64,000 nt of DNA from an uncultured Prevotella sp. (lineage in GTDB: Bacteria; Bacteroidota; Bacteroidia; Bacteroidales; Bacteroidaceae). Made by a program: the position numbers and the translations under genes. Below are positions 16,942 through 25,254 of the stretch, piece by piece. How positions within the stretch are numbered: the first letter of the stretch is position 1; each line of letters opens with the position of its first letter. The stretch spans positions 116,642-180,641 of the forward strand of contig CAMJGE010000004.1 of the NCBI GenBank assembly GCA_946405145.1, written 5' to 3'. A model generated the notes under the pieces. It was given only the letters and a program-made list of their open reading frames with translations, made no database searches and was not told the DNA's origin.

Positions 16942-17619
16942 ATGATTAAAAAGCACATTCCAAACACGATTACTTGTTGCAACCTCATTTCTGGTTGTGC
17001 GGCTACTTATTTTGCCTTCATGGGTGATGCCCGTATGGCTTTGTTGATGATTGTCGCAGGTGCTGTGTTTGACTTCTTCGACGGAATGGTAGCACGTCTG
17101 CTCCATGTGTCCTCCCCCATCGGAAAAGAGCTCGACTCGCTGGCCGACGATATCACCTTCGGCTTTGCACCATCCGCCATCATCTTCGACTACCTCGCAT
17201 CGTTCCACCTCCACATGCCCATCATGCCGTTCTTTGCCTTTATCATGGCAGCCTTCTCTGCCCTCCGCCTGGCGAAGTTCAATCTCGATGAGCGTCAGGC
17301 CTTAGGATTTATTGGTCTGCCCACCCCAGCCAACGCGCTGTTCTGGGGTTCGCTCATCGTAGGTCTGCAACAATATGAGGTGAACTTCGAGGGACTTGAA
17401 TGGATCATTCTTATCGGCACCATCCTCAGCTGCTATCTGCTGATTGCCGAGATTCCTATGTTTGCACTGAAATTCAAGCACTGGGGATGGAAGGGTAACG
17501 AGATCAAATATATCTTCATCCTCTCCTGCATCCCGCTGCTTCTACTCTTGGGCACTATCGGACTTGCAGCCATCATCGCATGGTATGTCATCCTCTCGAT
17601 TGCCACTTCCAAGAAATAA
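16942..17619 (+). CDS. pssA: CDP-diacylglycerol--serine O-phosphatidyltransferase
   Basis: CDP-alcohol phosphotransferase motif DFFDGMVARLLHVSSPIGKELDSLADD. Confidence 0.92.
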   Translation: MIKKHIPNTITCCNLISGCAATYFAFMGDARMALLMIVAGAVFDFFDGMVARLLHVSSPIGKELDSLADDITFGFAPSAIIFDYLASFHLHMPIMPFFAFIMAAFSALRLAKFNLDERQALGFIGLPTPANALFWGSLIVGLQQYEVNFEGLEWIILIGTILSCYLLIAEIPMFALKFKHWGWKGNEIKYIFILSCIPLLLLLGTIGLAAIIAWYVILSIATSKK

Positions 17620-17667
17620 CAGAGAGATAAGAGATACCTAAAACAATTCTAAAAAACTATTTGTAAC

Positions 17668-18072
17668 ATGAAAATCCTAATTGGTGCTATTGTCTTCGGA
17701 CTGATTATCATCTCCATCATCGTGATGTTGGTGATCAACTTCACCTATAAGGGCTTGAAGAAAATGAAAGAGGAAGTTGTGGACGACTACTACCAGCATC
17801 AGAAAGAAAAGGAGCAGAAAGAGAAACATCCTTTTGGCAAAGATTACTTCAAGAGTGCTTCTACAAAGAAAAATCAGCAAACCGGCAAGCAGAGCAATGC
17901 CAATGCTGAGAAATCACAACAGAAGCCCCAGCAGGAGCAAAAGAAAACTACCCACAGGACAGCTGCAGGTAGTAATGTAACGATTATCGATGATCGTGAA
18001 ACAAGCGACAAGCGCAAGATCTTCGACGACCAAGATGGTGAATATGTGGAGTTCGAGGAAGTCAGCGACTAA
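17668..18072 (+). CDS. DUF4834-like small membrane protein
   Basis: N-terminal TM helix, charged low-complexity tail; position after pssA. Confidence 0.6.
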   Translation: MKILIGAIVFGLIIISIIVMLVINFTYKGLKKMKEEVVDDYYQHQKEKEQKEKHPFGKDYFKSASTKKNQQTGKQSNANAEKSQQKPQQEQKKTTHRTAAGSNVTIIDDRETSDKRKIFDDQDGEYVEFEEVSD

Positions 18073-18089
18073 ATGCCCACCTCACCCAC

Positions 18090-18800
18090 TCAATTGTGAA
18101 CCAGCGTACCAATAGGCTGGCCATCCATCACCTTCTTCAGGTTACCCACCACATCCATATTAAACACATAGATAGGCAGATTGTTGTCCTGACACATGCA
18201 GATAGCTGTCAGGTCCATCACTTTCAGACCACGAGCCAGCACCTCCTTATAGGTAATCTCATCAAACTTCGTAGCTGTAGGATCTTTCTCTGGGTCAGCG
18301 GTATAGACACCGTCCACACGTGTACCCTTCAGCATCACATCAGCCTCGATCTCAATGCCACGCAGACTGGAGCCCGTATCAGTTGTAAAGTAAGGTGAGC
18401 CCGTACCAGCAGAGAAGATGCACACATAGCCAGCCTCCATCGCCTCGATAGCCTTCCACTTTGTATAGAACTCACCGATCGGCTCCATACGGATAGCTGT
18501 CAGCACCTTGTTCTTCACACCCACAGCACCTAATGCGCTGCTCAATGCCAGCGAATTGATCACAGTGGCGCACATACCCATCTGGTCACCCTTCACACGG
18601 TCGAAGCCCTTCTGTGAACCCGAGAGTCCACGGAAGATATTACCACCACCAATCACGATACCGATCTGGACACCCATCTCACTGATCTCCTTGATCTGGT
18701 TTGCATAATCACTCAGGCGCTCAGGGTCTATACCATAACCCTGTTTGCCCATCAGACTCTCACCTGAGAGTTTCAAAAGGATTCTTTTAAATCTTGCCAT
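18090..18800 (-). CDS. pyrH: UMP kinase
   Basis: RILLKLSGESLMG; IVIGGGNIFRG; VDGVYTADPEKDP. Confidence 0.96.
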   Translation of the reverse strand: MARFKRILLKLSGESLMGKQGYGIDPERLSDYANQIKEISEMGVQIGIVIGGGNIFRGLSGSQKGFDRVKGDQMGMCATVINSLALSSALGAVGVKNKVLTAIRMEPIGEFYTKWKAIEAMEAGYVCIFSAGTGSPYFTTDTGSSLRGIEIEADVMLKGTRVDGVYTADPEKDPTATKFDEITYKEVLARGLKVMDLTAICMCQDNNLPIYVFNMDVVGNLKKVMDGQPIGTLVHN

Positions 18801-18835
18801 CTCTGTAATTTACAATTTAACGATTTACTATTTTA

Positions 18836-19537
18836 CTATTTATTGATAAGAAACTGCACTTCCTTAAACGCATATCGGCGCACCAGCCCTGCTTCGTCCC
18901 TTATCAGCAGATGTCCATCTGGCTCCACATCCACAATCGTACCTTCAAAGCGCCCCGTCTTATCAGCAAAGGCAGCTTTCTGTCCTAAGCGAAACAAACG
19001 TTTCCGATAGGTCGAGGCATTGTTCTTGCGAGTTGAAACTTCATTGAAGGTATGCAGAAAGTCATTCAACAGGATCTCCCGATTGGTATCACAGCCCGTC
19101 AGTTGCTTGATAGACACCGGGTTGGGGGCATCACTCACAAACGTCTGCTGATTCACATTCAGTCCGATACCTATGATCGAGTCCTTCATCTCACTACCCT
19201 GCAGGCGATTTTCTATCAGGATGCCACATATCTTCCGTTCACCCACATAGATGTCATTGGGCCATTTGATGCTCGCCTCCATCCCGATTGTCTCACACAA
19301 CGCTACCGACACCATCTCTGTAATACGGAACTGCTCACTGGCAGGAATATCTGTCGGATGTATCAGTATCGAGAATGTGAGGTTCTTCCCCCGTTCCGAC
19401 TCCCAGCTGTTGCTACCACAGCCTTTACCCGCTGTCTGATAATCCGCCACCACACAGAGGTTAGATTCATCCCCATATGTCTTCAGCCAACGGTTAGTAG
19501 AGTCCGTTTCTTCGATATGTATCACCTTAAATTCCAT
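18836..19537 (-). CDS. birA: Biotin--[acetyl-CoA-carboxylase] ligase
   Basis: IEETDSTNRWLK; QTAGKGCGSNSWESERGKNLTFS; IKWPNDIYV; ORF-track start at 19558 precedes the predicted -7 element. Confidence 0.92.
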   Translation of the reverse strand: MEFKVIHIEETDSTNRWLKTYGDESNLCVVADYQTAGKGCGSNSWESERGKNLTFSILIHPTDIPASEQFRITEMVSVALCETIGMEASIKWPNDIYVGERKICGILIENRLQGSEMKDSIIGIGLNVNQQTFVSDAPNPVSIKQLTGCDTNREILLNDFLHTFNEVSTRKNNASTYRKRLFRLGQKAAFADKTGRFEGTIVDVEPDGHLLIRDEAGLVRRYAFKEVQFLINK

Positions 19538-19547
19538 AATCCGCTTG

Positions 19548-19555
19548 CAAAGATA
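19548..19555 (-). promoter_or_regulatory. -7 element TATCTTTG for birA
   Basis: CAAAGATA on the plus strand, about 10 nt from the birA ATG. Confidence 0.55.
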
Positions 19556-19567
19556 CAACTTTTTTTA

Positions 19568-19575
19568 TAACTTTG
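19568..19575 (+). promoter_or_regulatory. -7 element TAACTTTG for tadA
   Basis: 4 nt before the ATG at 19580. Confidence 0.6.
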
Positions 19576-19579
19576 CACC

Positions 19580-20032
19580 ATGATTTCAGAAGAACAGCAA
19601 AAAAAAGACGAACGCTATATGCGTATGGCTCTTGATGAAGCGCAGACGGCCTTTGAAGCAGGCGAGATTCCCATCGGTGCCGTTGTGGTTTGTAAAGACC
19701 GTGTCATCTCCCGTACCCACAACCTCACAGAGACGCTCTGCGACGTAACGGCTCACGCCGAGATGCAGGCTATCACCGCTGCCGCCAACACCTTGGGCGG
19801 CAAGTATCTCACTGACTGCACACTCTATGTCACCGTGGAGCCTTGTGTGATGTGTGCAGGTGCCATCGGATGGGCACAGATCCCTCGTATTGTCTATGGT
19901 TGTATCGACGACAAACGGGGCTATCACGAGTATGCACCTCACGCCATGCATCCCAAGGCTACGATTACAGGGGGCGTGCTGGAAGAGGAATGCCGCACGC
20001 TGATGCAGGACTTCTTCAAGTCTAAGCGGTAG
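19580..20032 (+). CDS. tadA: Nucleoside deaminase (TadA-like)
   Basis: HAEMQAI and PCVMCAGAI zinc motifs. Confidence 0.9.
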   Translation: MISEEQQKKDERYMRMALDEAQTAFEAGEIPIGAVVVCKDRVISRTHNLTETLCDVTAHAEMQAITAAANTLGGKYLTDCTLYVTVEPCVMCAGAIGWAQIPRIVYGCIDDKRGYHEYAPHAMHPKATITGGVLEEECRTLMQDFFKSKR

Positions 20033-20041
20033 AAGGATGCT

Positions 20042-21814
20042 TTACTGCTTCGGCAGTTCAAAGACGAACCGTGAACCCTCCTTATAGTTCTCATCGAGCC
20101 ATATCTTACCGCCCAACAGTTTCACAATAGCCTGACAGATAGAAAGCCCAAGGCCTTGTAACTTCTGATTATCGCCCATCTCTCGGAAAGTATCAAACAC
20201 ATGAGGTCTACGCTCAGCCGGAATACCTCTACCTGTATCAGTCACACTCGTGCGCAACGTATTCTCAAATTCCATCGTAGCCACTGTTATCACACCTTGA
20301 TCAGTGTACTGGATGGCATTCTCTATCAGATGGCGCAACAGTGCCTCTACAGCTTCTTGATTCGTCTGTACAGCATAGTCGTCAGAGATTTCCGTTTCGT
20401 AGAACATGCGCACGCCACGCTTGCATTGAGGGCGAAGTGCATCGACCATGTGACGACACAGGTGATTAGGCGACATCGAATAATTCATAGGCAGTGCCTT
20501 CTTACTCTCATAGAGCGACAACTCTGCCAGCTCGTCAATGAGTTTGGTAATAGTCTTCGAACTGTCCTTAATCATATTACTGAGTTCCTCACGCTCCTCG
20601 GGCTGCAGCTCATAGTCTGTTGTGCCAAGGATGTGAGAGAATCCCTCGATGGGGTTCAGCGGTGCACGCAACTCATTCGTGATATTTGTGATAAAGGCGT
20701 TCTTCATGTCGAAGGCTTCCACCGCCTGCTGATGTTTCTCTTTAAGATGTTTGTTTTCCTTCACCAGGAGCTTGATACGCCTGCGATGCTCCCACACCGC
20801 AATAGCGAGAATCAAGATCATAGCCACGATAGCTGTCAGGATGATCCATTGCCTCAGTTGGGCGTTCTCTTCCTCCAACAGCTTCTGCTCCAGCTTCAGG
20901 CGCTCATTATTCATCTGCACATAACAGCTGGCCATGACATTGCCGTGAGACACCAGTACGATCGAGTCGTTGATCTTCTTAAATTTTGCCATCTGCTCAT
21001 AGGCCTTATTATTATCTCCCATACGGTGATAGATCACTGCCATGCGCTCAGCCTGTGTCTCAGGTGCCAACTGCTTACAGAGGCGCAGTGCCTCTGCATA
21101 GTTGCCATTAATAATCTCATGGTTCACCTCCACCACTGGCTCTATCGTTCCGATACCGTCAGACTGTTTCAGCGCCATCAGCTCGTTATAGATGCTGTCG
21201 TAAAGTTCTCTGTTATTCTTGTTAAAGGCAAACTGACTCAGGCGGAACAGTGCCCTGCCCTTGTGGATAGGTGCCACATTCGGCTCTGCCAGAATCTGGC
21301 GGGCATATTTCAGACCAGCCTTCTGATCCTTACGATGGTTGGCAATCTTCATCAGCTCCTGCAGATCGTCACCAGCACTCTCGTTGGGGAAATACTTATG
21401 ACGGAACTCCACAGCTTTCAGGAAACCTGACTCTGCTTCATCGTAGTGCTGCATCTGCAGGGCATTCACCGCCTTTACATGCAGCACGATGTACTTACCC
21501 CAGTGACTGCTCTGCGCTTCGGCATAGTCAGCAATCTTATTAGCGATTGACTCTGCCGCAGGGTAGTTCTGGTGAGTCGCCTCATAGGTGGACTGATTAC
21601 CCCATGTGATGTAAAACAGACGTTCGTTGCCCTGCTGCTGACAAATATTTTTCAGAGTTTCTGTTACTTCAGTGAACTTATCCTTGTCAGGTGTACTGAT
21701 AAGTCGCAGCATCTCCGCGTGCAGTTTTGTCAACTGCGTATCGTCCTTAGCCTCAACTGGGAGGCTGATCAGGAAGACAAATACCAACATTATAAAGTTA
21801 ATTCTCTCTCGCAT
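20042..21814 (-). CDS. TPR-containing membrane sensor histidine kinase
   Basis: N-terminal TPR-like repeats, TM helix, ITNELRAPLNPIEGFSHIL H-box variant, HATPase DTGRGIP...GLGLSICQAIV. Confidence 0.88.
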   Translation of the reverse strand: MRERINFIMLVFVFLISLPVEAKDDTQLTKLHAEMLRLISTPDKDKFTEVTETLKNICQQQGNERLFYITWGNQSTYEATHQNYPAAESIANKIADYAEAQSSHWGKYIVLHVKAVNALQMQHYDEAESGFLKAVEFRHKYFPNESAGDDLQELMKIANHRKDQKAGLKYARQILAEPNVAPIHKGRALFRLSQFAFNKNNRELYDSIYNELMALKQSDGIGTIEPVVEVNHEIINGNYAEALRLCKQLAPETQAERMAVIYHRMGDNNKAYEQMAKFKKINDSIVLVSHGNVMASCYVQMNNERLKLEQKLLEEENAQLRQWIILTAIVAMILILAIAVWEHRRRIKLLVKENKHLKEKHQQAVEAFDMKNAFITNITNELRAPLNPIEGFSHILGTTDYELQPEEREELSNMIKDSSKTITKLIDELAELSLYESKKALPMNYSMSPNHLCRHMVDALRPQCKRGVRMFYETEISDDYAVQTNQEAVEALLRHLIENAIQYTDQGVITVATMEFENTLRTSVTDTGRGIPAERRPHVFDTFREMGDNQKLQGLGLSICQAIVKLLGGKIWLDENYKEGSRFVFELPKQ

Positions 21815-21921
21815 ATATATCCGTTTTTTTTTACGTTAAAATCAATAGATTGACTAATCCTTCTGGTTGCAAAGATACAAAATTTATTCGGAAATTGTTT
21901 GTTTTTCACAAAAAAAATGCA

Positions 21922-21929
21922 TACCTTTG
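21922..21929 (+). promoter_or_regulatory. -7 element TACCTTTG
   Basis: Upstream of the 21961 gene. Confidence 0.6.
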
Positions 21930-21960
21930 CAATTAGAATATTTTAAAAACCTATATTCGC

Positions 21961-23625
21961 ATGATCATGAAAGAGAGATATTTGTGGGAAAGCTGGCAAA
22001 TAAAACGTTGGTTGCTGCTATTCATTTTCTGCATATCAAACTCCGTCTTTCAGGCTGTCGCACAGACTGAGAGTCCAAGAATTTATACCGAAGAAGATCC
22101 ACTGATCTACGAAGATGCCCGTGATCTGTGGCCCTATTCCTATATCAATGACGAAGGAGAACCTGAAGGCTTTAACATCGACCTGATCGACAAGTTGATG
22201 AAGGCACTCAACATCCCTTATGTCGTGAAGCTCAAGTCACAACAGGAAGCCTTCGACGACCTGAAGGCTGGACGCTCCGACCTGACGCTCGGATTGGCTA
22301 CCGGTTTCCATGATGCCTACGGACATTATGGTCGCCATGCCGTCACACTCTTTACCCAGAGCGTTGCCTCCCCAAAGAAGAACAAAGTGGAGATCAAGAC
22401 CTTCCGTGACCTAAGCAAAGACGGTCTGCAGGTGATTGTCAACGACTCCAGCCTCTGCCACCACCTGATGCTCGACTACGGCTGGGCAGACCACGTCATC
22501 ACCACACGCGATCCTAAGAAAACCATTCAGGACATCAGTACCAACGAGGAAGGACAGATGGTGTGGAACACGCTCTCCCTGAGATGGCTCATCAAGCGCT
22601 TCCATCTGGATAACCTGGAAGTTACTCCAGTGAATATGCCTCACGGCGAATATAAGTTCATGTCGAACGATCAGCACCTGCTCAATCTGCTCGACGACAC
22701 CTATGCCAATCTCAACCTCAACAACGAGATATCCCCTATCGAGAATAAATGGTTCTATCCCGAGCATGTGGAGCCTCAGACACCAGTATGGGTGTGGTAT
22801 TTCGTGGCGATAGCCGCACTGCTGTTTATCATAGCCCTGGTGTTTATGGCAATCTATCAGATACAGGCTCGCCGTATCATCAAAGAGAACCGTAAACTGA
22901 ACCGCCGCCTGGCCCTCATCATCGAGACCAGCGGGGTGCGTATCTGGACCTACGATGTGAAGCAACATGAGTTTGCCTGGCGTAGCGACAACGGTAAGAT
23001 TGCCTATACCTACTCCGTGGGAGAATTCGCACAGCGTTACAGCGAGAGCGATTGTACAAAACTGAAGGATGCGCTCAACCGTCTCGTCACCCAGCATAAA
23101 GACGAGAGAGGTCACAAGGAAGAGGAAATTACCCTCGAACTGAAAGCGAAAGACATGGAAGACGGCGACAACGAACTGCGCGACTTCATCGTGGTACTCT
23201 CTGTCCTGGAGCGCGATAAGGATGGTAAGCCTACCATGATTATCGGCACCAAGAAAGATGTCACAGGGGCCCATCGTCTGAAGCGCATCGAAGACGAGCG
23301 CACCCTGCGCTACTGGTCGATCTTCTACAGCGAGGATGCAGCCATCTTCCAGTTCGACAAGCATGGCACCATCGTGGATGCAAGTCCTAAAGCCTGTGAA
23401 CTCTGTCACTGTAACAGCGACGAGCTCGTCAAGCAGCACATACATATCAACGACTTCTTCAAGACCAGCTTTACCGACCTGACGAAGACTGACGACTTCC
23501 ACGCCATCCAGATCATCAATGGCGAGAAGATTGAATACAAGATGAAGGTCTGCAACAACGACAACAACAAGCTGATAGGCATCTTCGTCTTCTGCCAGGC
23601 TTACCAAACCGATTTCAACTTCTAA
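21961..23625 (+). CDS. Substrate-binding domain + TM + PAS sensor protein without kinase domain
   Basis: SBP motif DLWPYSYINDEGEPEGFNIDLIDKLM; TM helix near residue 280; PAS-like region; stops with no H-box or HATPase. Confidence 0.75.
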   Translation: MIMKERYLWESWQIKRWLLLFIFCISNSVFQAVAQTESPRIYTEEDPLIYEDARDLWPYSYINDEGEPEGFNIDLIDKLMKALNIPYVVKLKSQQEAFDDLKAGRSDLTLGLATGFHDAYGHYGRHAVTLFTQSVASPKKNKVEIKTFRDLSKDGLQVIVNDSSLCHHLMLDYGWADHVITTRDPKKTIQDISTNEEGQMVWNTLSLRWLIKRFHLDNLEVTPVNMPHGEYKFMSNDQHLLNLLDDTYANLNLNNEISPIENKWFYPEHVEPQTPVWVWYFVAIAALLFIIALVFMAIYQIQARRIIKENRKLNRRLALIIETSGVRIWTYDVKQHEFAWRSDNGKIAYTYSVGEFAQRYSESDCTKLKDALNRLVTQHKDERGHKEEEITLELKAKDMEDGDNELRDFIVVLSVLERDKDGKPTMIIGTKKDVTGAHRLKRIEDERTLRYWSIFYSEDAAIFQFDKHGTIVDASPKACELCHCNSDELVKQHIHINDFFKTSFTDLTKTDDFHAIQIINGEKIEYKMKVCNNDNNKLIGIFVFCQAYQTDFNF

Positions 23626-24941
23626 TGCATCGTCTTATGAAAAGATATATCACCGCTACACTTCTGTTGCTGGCCGTTGTACTTCAGACGGCTGCACAGG
23701 CCCTGACTGACAGATACACCAGACAGCGTCCTTTGGTCATCACCTGTCACTGGGACACCCCGCCCTACGAATTCCTGAACGATGACGGCCTGCCCGCAGG
23801 CATCAACGTCGAAATCGTCGAGTACGTGATGAACAGGCTCGATATCCCTTGCATCTTCATCATGAAGGACTGGGGTATTGCCAAGAATATCTTCCAGACA
23901 GGCGAAGCCGACCTCATCCTGAGCGATGACCGCTCTTTCCACGACGCCTCCTACCGTGTTTCTAAAGAGGTGCTTAACTACCAGCGTTCGCGAGACGGTG
24001 CTGTGAGCGAGGTTCACTTCATCAGCCGAGACCGCCAGCTCATAGACCAGATCGACGACCAGTACCAGCGTATGAAACAGAACGGTGAGTTGGCTAACAT
24101 TATGGACCGTTGGCAGAAGCCAGGACAACGACAGACAAGCTCGACCTCCATAATTCTCAGCATCGCAGGAGCCATCCTACTCTTTACAGCCATCCTCTAC
24201 CTGTTCGACTTCCTGTCAAAGCGCTACGTAGAGAAAATAACCCGTTACTCCACCGACCTCAACGGCATGATAACGAAAGCCCTGCACATGGGCAGCTACG
24301 ATGTCATGGTGTATGACATCGCCAAAAACCATGTCAGCAACCAGTACGGCACCATTTTGCCGAAAGAAGGCTGTCCGCTGGAGGAGTACGTACAGCGCAT
24401 CCACCACGACCAGCGCGAAGAGTTCACCCACAAGCTGAAAAGTCTTGTAGAAGGTCGCGAACGCCATTTCGAGCTTAATAAACGCTGGAACAAAGGCACC
24501 GACCTGAGTCCGCATTACCTGAACTTTCAGGGGCATGCCATCTGTGAACTCGATAATAACGGTCAGCCCGCCTATATCATCAATGCCGTCAACGACGTGA
24601 CTCGCGAGAGGCAGATTTACGAAGCAACTCGCGACATCGAGCACAAATACGAGACCATCCTCAACGATCCTTTCGTAGCCATGTCTTTCTATGACAGCAG
24701 AGGCATCCTCATCGACCATAATGAGGCCATGAAGAACCTGCTGCATGGTATCGATAGCAGTCTGTTCAAAGAGATCTCACGCCCTCAGGATCGTAAAGAT
24801 ATGCGTGTCACCCGACACCTGTATTATCCTGAATATGGCATTGATAAATATATAGAGTGCCATATCAAGGCACTCTATAATGCAAAGGGTGAGGTAGCCA
24901 ACTTCCTGGTAACAACCAATGAGCAGAAAGTTACTTCTTAA
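23625..24941 (+). CDS. Paralogous (shortened SBP) + TM + PAS sensor protein without kinase domain
   Basis: CHWDTPPYEFLNDDGLPAGINVEIVEYVM; TM helix; PAS-like region; TAATG overlap with the preceding gene. Confidence 0.72.
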   Translation: MHRLMKRYITATLLLLAVVLQTAAQALTDRYTRQRPLVITCHWDTPPYEFLNDDGLPAGINVEIVEYVMNRLDIPCIFIMKDWGIAKNIFQTGEADLILSDDRSFHDASYRVSKEVLNYQRSRDGAVSEVHFISRDRQLIDQIDDQYQRMKQNGELANIMDRWQKPGQRQTSSTSIILSIAGAILLFTAILYLFDFLSKRYVEKITRYSTDLNGMITKALHMGSYDVMVYDIAKNHVSNQYGTILPKEGCPLEEYVQRIHHDQREEFTHKLKSLVEGRERHFELNKRWNKGTDLSPHYLNFQGHAICELDNNGQPAYIINAVNDVTRERQIYEATRDIEHKYETILNDPFVAMSFYDSRGILIDHNEAMKNLLHGIDSSLFKEISRPQDRKDMRVTRHLYYPEYGIDKYIECHIKALYNAKGEVANFLVTTNEQKVTS

Positions 24942-25239
24942 ACTGGAACAGATGTACGAACCCTGTTGTCATGAACACGTCATACACGCGTTCCTGTAAG
25001 CCTTTTATATAAATCTCACAATGATTTGCACGACAGCGCTGATTGATAGCCATCAACATGCGCAGTCCACTCGATGAGATGTAGTCCAATCGGCTACAGT
25101 CGATCACGATTTCACAGTGTTTAAACTCAAACAGAGGTTCTATTTCCCTTTCCGTCTCCTGTGTCACTGACGTGTCTAACCGTCCGTCAAGAATCAAGGT
25201 CACTTGATGTTCATCGTCTTTTCTGATTGTTGCTTCCAT
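24931..25239 (-). CDS. STAS domain protein (anti-sigma factor antagonist-like)
   Basis: GRLDTSVTQETE; VIDCSRLDYISSSGLRMLM phosphoacceptor-like region. Confidence 0.88.
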   Translation of the reverse strand: MEATIRKDDEHQVTLILDGRLDTSVTQETEREIEPLFEFKHCEIVIDCSRLDYISSSGLRMLMAINQRCRANHCEIYIKGLQERVYDVFMTTGFVHLFQFKK

Positions 25240-25254
25240 TTTTCGATTTTTTAT

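Noticed and set aside
20201-21430. 409-aa plus-strand ORF opposite the histidine kinase gene
   Set aside because: Shadow ORF; the minus-strand frame has clear kinase motifs, while this one is Leu/His/Cys-rich with no recognisable domain.
22411-23607. 398-aa minus-strand ORF opposite the sensor gene
   Set aside because: Shadow ORF of a well-supported coding sequence; no domain or signal recognised.
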